Assembly (NCBI RefSeq): GCF_004402695.1
Contig: NZ_SOFL01000008.1
Span: 153,059-217,058 of the forward strand
Direction of reading: 5' to 3'
Length of the DNA stretch: 64,000 bases
Origin: Cryobacterium adonitolivorans
GTDB taxonomy: Bacteria; Actinomycetota; Actinomycetes; Actinomycetales; Microbacteriaceae
Part shown: positions 27,010 to 35,104 of the stretch, piece by piece
Position numbering within the stretch: position 1 is the stretch's first letter
Layout: each line of letters opens with the position of its first letter
Made by a program: the position numbers and the translations under genes
Notes under the pieces: model-generated
The model's database searches: none
What the model saw: only the letters and a program-made list of their open reading frames with translations
Told to the model about the DNA's origin: nothing

Positions 27010-28494
27010 CTAATATGCGCCCTCGCGTGCCAGCACGGCCTTCGCCGTGCGCCAGAGGATGGCGACATCGCCCGTCATCGACCAGTTCTCGACGTAGTAA
27101 AGGTCGAGCCGCACGGTGTCTTCCCACGACAGATTGGAGCGGCCGCTGACCTGCCAGAGGCCGGTTATGCCGGGTTTGACCAGAAACCGCCGGTGCACGT
27201 GGTTCTCGTACTTCGACACCTCCTTCTCGAGCGGGGGGCGCGGGCCGACCAGGGACATGGTGCCGCCGAAGACGTTGAACAACTGGGGTAATTCGTCGAG
27301 GCTGAATCTGCGCAGGAACTTGCCGATGGTTGTGATGCGGGGATCGTCCTTCATCTTGAACATGACGGCGTTGCCCTCGGAGAGGTCCTGAAGGCCGGCC
27401 AGCTGGGTTTCGGCATCCGTGACCATGGAACGGAACTTGAGCATGTTGAAGTGGCGGCCGTTGATGCCGACCCTGTCCTGCCGGAACAGCACGGTCCCCG
27501 GTGTGCTCAACCGGATCGCGATCGCGATGATGACCAGGAAGGGCGACAGGCAGAGGATCAACGAGGCGCTGCCGAGCAGGTCGAACCCGCGCTTCGTGTA
27601 GAGCTTCATGCCCTCATACCGCGGGGTTTCCACGTGAATGAGCGGGAGACCGGCGACGGGCCTGGTGTGAATTCGTGGGCCACCTATGTCGGTGAGGCTC
27701 GGCGCCACGACCAGGTGCTGTCGTCCCGGTTCCAGGCTCCAGCTGAGTTCGCGCATACGGTCCGGGGGCAGCTCGTCGCTGCTTGTGACGACGACGGTGT
27801 CGGCGTTGACGGACGCCATCGCCGCCTGCAGCTTCTCAACGTTGCTGAACACCGGAATTTCCGTGCCAGGAAGGTAGTCCGCCACAAGGCCGCTAGGGAT
27901 GCACGCGCCAACGACGTGATAGCCGGCTGACGGTTGTCTGGCGAGTTCACGGGCAAGGTGAGTGGCCGAGGCTTCGGAACCGACCAGGAGTACGCGCGAC
28001 GAGAAGCGCCCGTCGAGGCGCTGAACACCCAGCCACTGGCGCCACATCCAGCGCGAAAGCAGCAACACCATCACGCCAAGCGGGAAGGCGATCAGGATAT
28101 AGCCGCGCGCGATATCGACGTGGAACAGGAAGGCGACGATGGCGACCAGGCCGAAAAGGCGCACAGTGCCGTTTGCCACCTGCTTGTACTCCTGGGGACC
28201 GGTGCCGAGCACCCGGTAGCCGCGGCTCCCGTAGATACCGAGCATCAGCATCCATGCGGCGATTATCGACACGGAGAACACCGTGTAGCTCACGACGACT
28301 TCATTGAGCCGGCCACGGAACTGGATGTCGGAGGCTGTGACACCGAACCAGGCGATCTGCACGCCGAAGACGACCCACACGAGCACCAGAAAGTCGGTCA
28401 CGGCCAGCCGAACTGCATACGTGTCGCGCCAGTCGCGGTTCACGGAAGGTGTCACTGTGTCCGAGTGCCCGGCCAGCATCTCTGTTTCGCTCAT
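27010..28494 (-). CDS. polyprenyl-phosphate sugar-1-phosphate transferase (WbaP/CpsE type)
   Basis: A 494-residue initiating transferase that links the first sugar phosphate to undecaprenyl phosphate. Five N-terminal membrane segments (about 25-165) are followed by a Rossmann-like CoA-binding-type domain (SRVLLVGSEASATHLAREL), a further membrane segment near 305, and the catalytic domain: KRGFDLLGS, KFRSMVTDAE, RRFSLDELPQLFNVF, GTMSLVGPRPPLEKEV, KPGITGLWQVSGRS. ATG 28494 has GGGGGA close upstream. It heads the seven-gene operon that runs down to 21014. Confidence 0.94.
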   Translation of the reverse strand: MSETEMLAGHSDTVTPSVNRDWRDTYAVRLAVTDFLVLVWVVFGVQIAWFGVTASDIQFRGRLNEVVVSYTVFSVSIIAAWMLMLGIYGSRGYRVLGTGPQEYKQVANGTVRLFGLVAIVAFLFHVDIARGYILIAFPLGVMVLLLSRWMWRQWLGVQRLDGRFSSRVLLVGSEASATHLARELARQPSAGYHVVGACIPSGLVADYLPGTEIPVFSNVEKLQAAMASVNADTVVVTSSDELPPDRMRELSWSLEPGRQHLVVAPSLTDIGGPRIHTRPVAGLPLIHVETPRYEGMKLYTKRGFDLLGSASLILCLSPFLVIIAIAIRLSTPGTVLFRQDRVGINGRHFNMLKFRSMVTDAETQLAGLQDLSEGNAVMFKMKDDPRITTIGKFLRRFSLDELPQLFNVFGGTMSLVGPRPPLEKEVSKYENHVHRRFLVKPGITGLWQVSGRSNLSWEDTVRLDLYYVENWSMTGDVAILWRTAKAVLAREGAY

Positions 28495-28819
28495 ATTCCC
28501 CCCATGTCGCACCGAGTCATTCCCCCGATGCGCCCTCATCCAGTGATCGCTTCACCTCGTCGCCTGACCAGACCCAGGGGTGCCGGCGGCTTCAGAGGCG
28601 GCGACATTGCCAGGCAAGGTCTCCGATGGTGTGTCCACCTGGAGACAACCTGTCGGGGTGGGCGAACCGCTTCATCCGGCAGGGCGATCAGCTGCACTCC
28701 CGCAGTTTCCGGGAGACCGACCGTCGCTATAACGTACCCCATTTGGGTTACGCCTGGATTAACTGCGCCGTCGACCGAGACCGATGTCCCGGGACCTCGA
28801 CCCGCGGAGCGCACCGGGG
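28495..28819. other. 325-bp interval without a gene
   Basis: Holds the leader and probably the promoter of the sugar transferase operon. Visible items are a hairpin CTCCCG/CGGGAG near 28697-28716 and the palindromic TACCCCATTTGGGTTA at 28735-28750. No open frame here looks coding. Confidence 0.6.
28735..28750. promoter_or_regulatory. candidate operator TACCCCATTTGGGTTA
   Basis: A palindromic site about 240 bases before the sugar transferase start. It is the reverse-complement equivalent of the CCCCAAATGGGG site at 15241. The distance to the gene is long, so the promoter may lie near this site with a long leader. Confidence 0.35.
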
Positions 28820-29425
28820 CTAGGCGCGGCCGGCCGCCGACCCGAATGCACGTGAGATTGTTATCACGGCACGGTCGACAACCAGACCGACCCTGTCATA
28901 CACGCCCATGGTCCGGCGGTACGGGTCTTCAATATCGTCATCGGCAGGCTGCGCTGGGGGCGGCGAGAACCCACGGGTCGCGGCGACCTCGGCCACGAGG
29001 GCCCGCAGGCCGTTGGCTGCTTGTGTTGGGTTCGCGCGGCCCGTATCGCCGTCGGCAGCCGATGCGACTGATAACTGTCCGGACGCAACCATGGGCGCCA
29101 AAATGCGGGCGAACTGGTTAAGGGTGAAGCTGTACCGCGCCGCACGCGGATACAGAGCAGCAACGGCGCTGCGGTGCTCGCGGGTGGCAGTGAGCACGAG
29201 ATCCGCCTCCGCGATGAGCGATTCGGTGAGCTGACGGGCCACGTGGCCGTCGTTCTCTCCCCCGTGCCGGCGGCTGACGAGTGCCGCTTCCGGAGTCATA
29301 CCGTGACCGGCCATGGCGCGGCTGCCGGCGCTACGCACCTTGGCCGGGACGCCCAACTCACGCAGGCGCGCGCGCAGAAGCTGCTCCGCCAGCGGAGACC
29401 GGCAGATATTTCCTGTGCACACCAC
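28820..29425 (-). CDS. low-molecular-weight protein tyrosine phosphatase (Wzb-like)
   Basis: An LMW-PTP with the catalytic P-loop CTGNICRS and the general-acid motif in DDDIEDPYRR near residue 172. It would dephosphorylate the tyrosine tail of the adjacent BY-kinase and so control polymer length or export. The GTG at 29425 leaves only two residues before the catalytic Cys, while the in-frame codons just upstream encode FILLVV, the conserved first beta-strand. No ATG, GTG or TTG lies upstream before an in-frame stop at 29498-29500; a CTG at 29470 is possible. The true start is therefore unresolved. Confidence 0.87.
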   Translation of the reverse strand: MVCTGNICRSPLAEQLLRARLRELGVPAKVRSAGSRAMAGHGMTPEAALVSRRHGGENDGHVARQLTESLIAEADLVLTATREHRSAVAALYPRAARYSFTLNQFARILAPMVASGQLSVASAADGDTGRANPTQAANGLRALVAEVAATRGFSPPPAQPADDDIEDPYRRTMGVYDRVGLVVDRAVITISRAFGSAAGRA

Positions 29426-29489
29426 CAGCAGGATGAACGGTGCCGGCGCGTCGTTCGGCGTCGAGGTCAGCTCCTGGCCCTGCTCTTCC

Positions 29490-30917
29490 TCACACGCTCA
29501 CCTGCGGTGCCTCTGCGGGCTTCGAAGCTGCGGCCACGTCGTCTCCATAGCCGTAGCCGTAGCCGTAGCCATAGCCGTAACGTCCGTGGCCGTAGGCGTC
29601 CGGTCCCTTCGTAGGCAGCATGGTGAGCACCAGCCCGGAGATGGGTGCTCCGACGTTGTCGAGCGCGCTGATGGCTCCCTTGAGCTGGTTCTTGTGGGTG
29701 CGTCCCGCGGCGACCACGATGATCGCGCCGCCCACGTTCTTGGCCAGGATGGCGGCGTCGGTCACAGGAAGGAGCGGCGGGGTGTCGTAGATGACCACAT
29801 CGAACATCTTGTTGAATTCATCGATGAAGTGGCTCATCCGGGCCGAGCCGAGCAACTCGCTGGGGTTCGGCGGGATCTGCCCTGCCGGGAGGACGAACAG
29901 CTGACCTGTACCCCATGGCTGAATCAGGTCATCGAGCTCCGCGCGGCCGATGAGCAGGTCAGTGAGCCCGACAGCGCCCTCAACGCCCATGTATTCGGCG
30001 ACCGTGGGCCGGCGCAGGTCGGCGTCGATAAGAAGAACGCGCGAGCCTGCATCCGCCAAGGCGATGGCCAGGTTGGCGCCAGTGGTGCTCTTGCCCTCGC
30101 TCTCGATGGACGACGTGACCACGAAGCTGCGGTCAGTACGACCCACGTCGAGGAACTGCAGGTTGGTGCGCAGGGTGCGGAACGATTCGGCACGCGGGCT
30201 GCGCGGGTCGGCGTGCACGATGAGAGGCCGGTCGCGGGCGCGGGGATCGAAGACGATGCCACCCAGGATCGGAACGTCGGTGACACCTTCGACGTCGTGT
30301 TCATTGCGGATGCGGGTCTCCAGAGTTTCGCGGAGCACGGCCACGGCCAGGCCGAGGGCCAGACCGATGAGGGTTCCCAGCACGATATTCAGAGGCACGT
30401 TCGGGCTCACCGGCCTCGCGGGCACAGTGGCCTCCTGCGCGCGGGTGAGTTTGACCGGGGACAGGGCATCGACGGCGTCGGGGGACTCAATGTCCTCCAC
30501 CACTGCGGTGAGGCTCTCCGAGATGGCGTTCGCGGTGTCGGCGGCTCGCACCGGGTCTGTGTCGGTGACGTTGAGGGTGATGATCGAGGTGTCCAATGGT
30601 GCCGACGCGGTGACCCGACCCGCGAGCTGGTCGCTCGTGATGCCCAACTTGAGGGTGTCAATCACCGGAAGGAGCACGATGGGCGTGGACACCAGGCTGG
30701 AGTACGTCTTCACGCGCTGCACGGTGAACGTGCTGCCCTGCTGGAGTTCGCTGGTCGTTCCTGCACCCTGGGTGGACACGAACACCTTCGCCGTCGCGGT
30801 GTACCTGGGGGTCAGCGTGAGGGAATATGCGGCGGCGGCACCGACTCCCACCAGCGTAAACAAGACAATAAGCACCCAACTCTTGCGCAGGATTCGAATG
30901 TAGTCGCGAAGTTCCAC
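29490..30917 (-). CDS. Wzz-domain tyrosine autokinase (BY-kinase)
   Basis: A 475-residue fusion of a Wzz chain-length domain and a bacterial tyrosine kinase, as common in actinobacteria. Two membrane segments (about 13-33 and 173-193) bracket the outer Wzz domain. The kinase shows Walker A SSIESEGKSTT, Walker A' VLLIDADLRRP and Walker B VVIYDTPPLL. The C-terminus is a tyrosine cluster of alternating Tyr and Gly, the expected autophosphorylation site, followed by a Pro/Ala tail. GTG 30917 has AGAAAGG upstream. Its phosphatase partner is the next gene. Confidence 0.94.
   Translation of the reverse strand: MELRDYIRILRKSWVLIVLFTLVGVGAAAAYSLTLTPRYTATAKVFVSTQGAGTTSELQQGSTFTVQRVKTYSSLVSTPIVLLPVIDTLKLGITSDQLAGRVTASAPLDTSIITLNVTDTDPVRAADTANAISESLTAVVEDIESPDAVDALSPVKLTRAQEATVPARPVSPNVPLNIVLGTLIGLALGLAVAVLRETLETRIRNEHDVEGVTDVPILGGIVFDPRARDRPLIVHADPRSPRAESFRTLRTNLQFLDVGRTDRSFVVTSSIESEGKSTTGANLAIALADAGSRVLLIDADLRRPTVAEYMGVEGAVGLTDLLIGRAELDDLIQPWGTGQLFVLPAGQIPPNPSELLGSARMSHFIDEFNKMFDVVIYDTPPLLPVTDAAILAKNVGGAIIVVAAGRTHKNQLKGAISALDNVGAPISGLVLTMLPTKGPDAYGHGRYGYGYGYGYGYGDDVAAASKPAEAPQVSV
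29545..29580. repeat. hexanucleotide tandem repeat encoding the kinase Tyr-Gly tail
   Basis: Six consecutive 6-bp units on the plus strand: CCATAG, three CCGTAG, CCATAG, CCGTAA. On the coding strand they give alternating Tyr and Gly. Slippage would change the number of tyrosines without breaking the frame. Confidence 0.8.
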
Positions 30918-31154
30918 TCAGCGGCCTTTCTATGAAGTGCATGTCGAGGCCGAGTACCTGCGCCCCCACTTATGGTGTCATACGATTGCGCGGGCGTGAC
31001 CATCGGCTGATTTCCATCGTGCGACATCTGACACGTCGGCTGGCCTCAATGACGGTGTTGCGCGCGGACCGGACACCGAAACAGGGCGGCGCCGATGCCG
31101 CCATCGGGTTGTCTTCGCGGCGACCCTGCCGCTGTTCGGCGACCCTGCTGCTGT

Positions 31155-33581
31155 TCACGGAGACCGCAAAGCCCCGTCGGCACCGACCACCAGAATGCTG
31201 TGCAAGTCCGACTCGACGACGAGAGTCGCCATATCCGGACGGTCGGCCGGCAGCACCCGCACAGTGACACGGCCTCGGGCCACGGTGTCGAGCACGTCGG
31301 CAACGGTCAGCGCGAGCGCGGCCGGAGAATCCGGCCGGCTTTCGCCGCTGTCGTCGATCACGGTGACCTGCACGCCCCGACGCCTGGCCGCGTTGACGGC
31401 GGTGATGACAGGCTCAACGAACAGGGCGCGGCCGCGGATGGCGTCGCGGAGGCTGGCCTCGACGAACAGGCACTCGGCGCGCTCCGCAGCGGAGAGGGCG
31501 TGCGGCTCGGCCAGCCGCAGCAGGGTGGGCCGGGCGAGGACGTTGACCCGCCGGAGCTGGGCCTTGCGCTCACGGATGGCCGCCACGGTGGTGGCGTCTT
31601 GCCGGGCGCGAGCCAGGTCGTCCTGGTTGAGCACCCGCAGGTCGCGTTCGGAGCGGCCGAGGCCGCCCACGAACAGGGTGCCGGCGAGCAGGGTGCCGGC
31701 GTGCCTACTGACCAGGTCCACACCGACCAGGGCCGATTGGCCGGTCTCGACCGCCCAGCCCACCGCGAGGAGGGCGAGCACCGCGTAGCCCATCCAGGCC
31801 GACCGGATCTGGCCCCTGGCCGCGAGCACCACCAGGATCAGGGTGATCGCGCCGAGGTGCCAGTGGGCGAACGGTGCGTCGGTGCTGGCGGGCAGGTAGC
31901 CGAACATCAGCATCGCACCGATCCCGCTGAGGCCGAGGGCCACGGCCACCTGCGCGCGCGGGAAGGGGCGGATCAGTGGGCGCATCAGTGCGATGCCGGA
32001 GAGCACGATCGCGAGGTAGGCGCCGAGCATCAGGGCGAGGGGCCGGCCGGGGACGATGTCGATGATGGCGAGGAGGCCGTGCACGAAGACGAAGAGGCCC
32101 AGGATGAGGCGGGCCATGGGGGTGGTGAGGTCCAGGGAGCGCGCCAGGGAGGAGCGGTTGGGCTCGATGGGGTCGGCCGGCGGGGTCGGCTCGACCAGCG
32201 GGGTGTGGTCGGACGGCAGTGCGTGCTTTGCGGACCGGCCAGCGGGGGTCTCGACAAGCTCGACCAACGACGTCGGCTTGCGGTCGGGGGCCCAGGCTGC
32301 GACCACGTCGGTGCCGTGGCCCGGGCTGGAGCGCACGTGGGCGGCGCCGTAGGGCAGCCGCGTCATGCGGCCCAGGATGGACTCGGCGATGCCCAGCCGC
32401 TCCGGAGGCACCAGGGCCGGGTCAAAGCCGACGCCGTCGTCGCTGACCGTGACCTGGAAGCCGTCGGTGGTGGAGAGGATCGTGACGGCGCGGTGCACCT
32501 GGCGGATCGGGTCGTGCCCGGCGGCGGAGGCGACCGAGTTGCGCAGGGCCTCACCGACCGCGCCGAAGATTGCGGTCACGGCCGCCGACGGCACGGTGCG
32601 TTCGATGCCCGCCTCCCGACCGGCGCGCGCCGGGTTGTCGACCAGCACCACGGCATCCGGAGCAATCTGGTGGGCCAGCCGGCCAAGGCGTCGGGCGGCG
32701 TCGGAGACCAACACCACGGGCTGCGGCGGCGGGGAGCGCAGCGCATCGAGCTGGGTGAGGGTTTTGGAGGCGTGGCTGGAGACCACGTACTGCCGGGTTC
32801 GGCCGAGGCCGGCCATCAACAGGGTGGAGATAACGCTGTCGTGCACGAGCGCGTCGATGCTCAGCCGCTCCTGCCGGCGGGCCACCCGCGCGGCCCGGTG
32901 CTCTTCGGCCTGCCGGGTGAGCAGGGTGGCCTCGTCGACGCGGGCCGCAGCGCGCCGGGCGGCGAGGGTTAACGCGACAAACACGCTGACCAGCAGCAAC
33001 GAGTACAGGCCGTCGGCCAGGCCGATGAGGGCCGGGTCGGCGTCGGCGGAGGTCTTGAACCGCACCAGACCACTGAGCAGGCAGGCGAGCACCGTGAACG
33101 CCCAGACCAGGCGCCGGCCGGCGAAGACGGCCACGGCAACGCAGGGCACCCCGGTGAGGGTGATCACCCAGGGGATGTCGCCGCCGGCGGGCAGAGGGCC
33201 GTTCCGCACGACGAGCCAGAAGCCGAGGATCACGACGAAGCTCAGCGCCTCGGCCGTGACGAGACCCCGCAGGATGCGCGCCGACCCCCACCTGGCGCTG
33301 AGGCCCAGGGTGATCGGTAGGCCGAACGACGCCACCCAGGCGGTCGCGGCCAACCCGGGGCTTGGCTGCCAGGCCTGCGCGAAGTATGACGGCAGCGAAA
33401 GCAGGCCGAAGATGCCGGCCGCGGCCGCCACGGCGATGCAAAGCAGCCGGGTGAGGTTGGCGGTGGCGGTGTGGGCCGGGGGCTCGGCGACCGTGGGAAT
33501 CGGCACTGTCGGGTCGGGTGCCGGCTGCGTGGCGGTACCGGCGCGGGTGCCGGTGCCGGTGCCGCCCGTCAGCGCGGTCAT
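31155..33581 (-). CDS. double-module sensor histidine kinase
   Basis: An 808-residue protein with two successive membrane-plus-cytoplasmic modules. Module 1 (about 40-415) has six or seven membrane segments, a phosphoacceptor region with His in ALVHDSVISTLL, and an HATPase with Asn in EALRNSVAS and SDDGVGFDP. A short linker (about 415-455) contains the repeat-derived TSLVELVETP. Module 2 (about 455-808) has a second membrane set and a cytoplasmic part lacking the usual N and G boxes. Module 2 resembles the separate protein at 35105-36463. The start ATG 33581 overlaps the regulator stop (ATGA). It probably signals to the regulator upstream. Confidence 0.85.
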   Translation of the reverse strand: MTALTGGTGTGTRAGTATQPAPDPTVPIPTVAEPPAHTATANLTRLLCIAVAAAAGIFGLLSLPSYFAQAWQPSPGLAATAWVASFGLPITLGLSARWGSARILRGLVTAEALSFVVILGFWLVVRNGPLPAGGDIPWVITLTGVPCVAVAVFAGRRLVWAFTVLACLLSGLVRFKTSADADPALIGLADGLYSLLLVSVFVALTLAARRAAARVDEATLLTRQAEEHRAARVARRQERLSIDALVHDSVISTLLMAGLGRTRQYVVSSHASKTLTQLDALRSPPPQPVVLVSDAARRLGRLAHQIAPDAVVLVDNPARAGREAGIERTVPSAAVTAIFGAVGEALRNSVASAAGHDPIRQVHRAVTILSTTDGFQVTVSDDGVGFDPALVPPERLGIAESILGRMTRLPYGAAHVRSSPGHGTDVVAAWAPDRKPTSLVELVETPAGRSAKHALPSDHTPLVEPTPPADPIEPNRSSLARSLDLTTPMARLILGLFVFVHGLLAIIDIVPGRPLALMLGAYLAIVLSGIALMRPLIRPFPRAQVAVALGLSGIGAMLMFGYLPASTDAPFAHWHLGAITLILVVLAARGQIRSAWMGYAVLALLAVGWAVETGQSALVGVDLVSRHAGTLLAGTLFVGGLGRSERDLRVLNQDDLARARQDATTVAAIRERKAQLRRVNVLARPTLLRLAEPHALSAAERAECLFVEASLRDAIRGRALFVEPVITAVNAARRRGVQVTVIDDSGESRPDSPAALALTVADVLDTVARGRVTVRVLPADRPDMATLVVESDLHSILVVGADGALRSP
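32247..32268. repeat. dispersed repeat inside a coding linker (SLVELVETP type)
   Basis: GGTCTCGACAAGCTCGACC plus flanks, read on the minus strand as SLVELVETP within the kinase linker. A second GGCTCGACCAGCGG box lies at 32187-32200. Related sequence is at 8371 and 40034. The repeat has been absorbed in frame between the two modules of the kinase. Confidence 0.65.
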
Positions 33582-34228
33582 GAGCGGCCGGGAAGCGGCA
33601 GGATGCCGTCCTCCAGAGCACGCTTGTACAGGTCGATTTTGGTGTTCGCCGGCCGGCCGACCCGTTCGTACTTGGACCGCACCCGGCGGATGTAATCGAC
33701 CACGGTGAGCTCGGACAGTCCGGTGTGCGAGGCCACCAGCGGGGCCTTGGCGCCGGCGGCATAGAGCGAGAGCACCTCCCGCTCGCGGGGGCTCAGGCCG
33801 GCGTCGGAGAGGTCGGGGTCGCCATCCAGCGCCGCCGCCCATTCGGTGGAGGCGATGGTGTCGCCGGCCGCCGCCCGGGTGACGGCGTCCAGCAGCACGT
33901 CGGTGGGTTCGGACTTGCGCACCACGCCGAGCACGCCGCTGCGGGCGGCGGCGCGCATGAGACCCGCGTCATCACCGCCGGTGAACGCGAGCACGGCCGC
34001 GCCGGTGGCCCGCAGCCTGTCGACGTTGCCGGTGACCGTGGAGCCGTCGGAGAGGCGCAGGTCGAGGATCACCAGGTCGACCGGGGTCTCCCCCACGAGC
34101 TGGAGCAGCTCGGTCACCGAGGCGACGGTGGCTACCACCTGGATCTCGGGCAGGGTCTCGAACAGCCCGGCGAACCCGCGCGCCACGATCTCGTGGTCGT
34201 CGATCAGCGCAACGCGGAAACTGTGCAT
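33578..34228 (-). CDS. response regulator, NarL/LuxR type
   Basis: A 216-residue regulator: receiver domain with the acidic pair in LIDDHE, phospho-acceptor Asp in LVILDLRL (about residue 56) and Lys in VVRKSE, followed by a LuxR-type helix-turn-helix (LSPREREVLSLYAAGAKAPLVASHTGLS). The usual Gly-x-Ser-NKEIA segment is replaced by AGAKAPLVA, so DNA specificity may differ. ATG 34228 has AAAGG upstream. It forms an operon with the double-module kinase that follows. Confidence 0.9.
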   Translation of the reverse strand: MHSFRVALIDDHEIVARGFAGLFETLPEIQVVATVASVTELLQLVGETPVDLVILDLRLSDGSTVTGNVDRLRATGAAVLAFTGGDDAGLMRAAARSGVLGVVRKSEPTDVLLDAVTRAAAGDTIASTEWAAALDGDPDLSDAGLSPREREVLSLYAAGAKAPLVASHTGLSELTVVDYIRRVRSKYERVGRPANTKIDLYKRALEDGILPLPGRS

Positions 34229-34298
34229 GTCTACCTTTTCTGCCGTGCTGGATCGAGTGCCCCTATAAATGACGGCTTTTGCCGCCGGGGGTGCTTCC

Positions 34299-35021
34299 CT
34301 AAGGTAATGATGGGGAACTTGCCGGGGGGCAAGCTGGGGCGCTCTCGATGGGCGGATTCGCTTCGTGCGTATCTACGTCGATTGAGCGCCCTCGCTCCGC
34401 CGGCTCCCGGCGACGATTGTTGAGCACGCCGTGGCTCTCTTCGAGGTAGCAGGAGCCGCAGAGCGACTCGTAGGTAACCTCGACGCCGTCGATGGCAACC
34501 TGGTCGCCGTCGAAGACGAACTCCCCGTCGACCTTGCGGCCGTTGAACACGGCCTTGCGCCCACACCGGCAGATGGTCTTGAGCTCCTCGAGGCTGTGCG
34601 CTACCTCGAGCAGCCGGCGGCTGCCCGGGAAGGCGACGGTCTGGAAGTCGGTGCGGATGCCGTAGGCCAGCACCGGGATGTTCTCGATGATCGCGATGCG
34701 CAGCAGGTCGTCGACCTGGGTTTCGGTGAGGAACTGCGCCTCGTCGACGAGCAGGGCACTGACGTCCAGCCCGGTGGTGGTGAGGGTGTCGGCGCGGTGC
34801 TGCTGGAACAGGACGTAGGCATCGGTGCCGGGGGTGAGCAGGAAGTCGACGCCGCGGGTGACGCCCAGGCGGGAGAGGATGCCGCGGTCGCCCTTGGTGT
34901 CGACCGACGGCTTGGCCAGTAGCACCCGGTGGCCGCGCTCCTCATAGTTGTAGGCGGCCTGGAGCATCGAGGTGCTCTTGCCGCTGTTCATTGCCCCGTA
35001 TCGGAAATACAGTTTCGCCAT
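34299..35021 (-). CDS. tdk: thymidine kinase
   Basis: A 240-residue type II thymidine kinase, which phosphorylates thymidine for salvage. P-loop GAMNSGKST at residues 9-17, DEAQF with the catalytic Glu near residue 95, and the zinc cysteines in CRCGRK and CGSC near the C-terminus. A 40-residue variable tail follows. On the minus strand TATAAA (35039-35044) stands about 18 bases before the start and could be its -10 box. Confidence 0.95.
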   Translation of the reverse strand: MAKLYFRYGAMNSGKSTSMLQAAYNYEERGHRVLLAKPSVDTKGDRGILSRLGVTRGVDFLLTPGTDAYVLFQQHRADTLTTTGLDVSALLVDEAQFLTETQVDDLLRIAIIENIPVLAYGIRTDFQTVAFPGSRRLLEVAHSLEELKTICRCGRKAVFNGRKVDGEFVFDGDQVAIDGVEVTYESLCGSCYLEESHGVLNNRRREPAERGRSIDVDTHEANPPIESAPACPPASSPSLP

Positions 35022-35104
35022 AACCGCCGGTACCGCCCTTTATAACGTCGTCGTCGTGCGCTGTCGTGCCGTGTCGCCCCGTGGTGGCCGCGCACGTTGA
35101 GGTT

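Noticed and set aside
29545..29580. Short direct repeats as a CRISPR array.
   Set aside because: Six-base units without spacers inside a coding region; no cas genes and no array elsewhere in the window.
30918..31154. Short minus-strand frame (62 codons) upstream of the kinase region as a gene.
   Set aside because: Arg/Ser-rich composition, no ribosome site and no recognisable motif; treated as intergenic leader of the BY-kinase gene.
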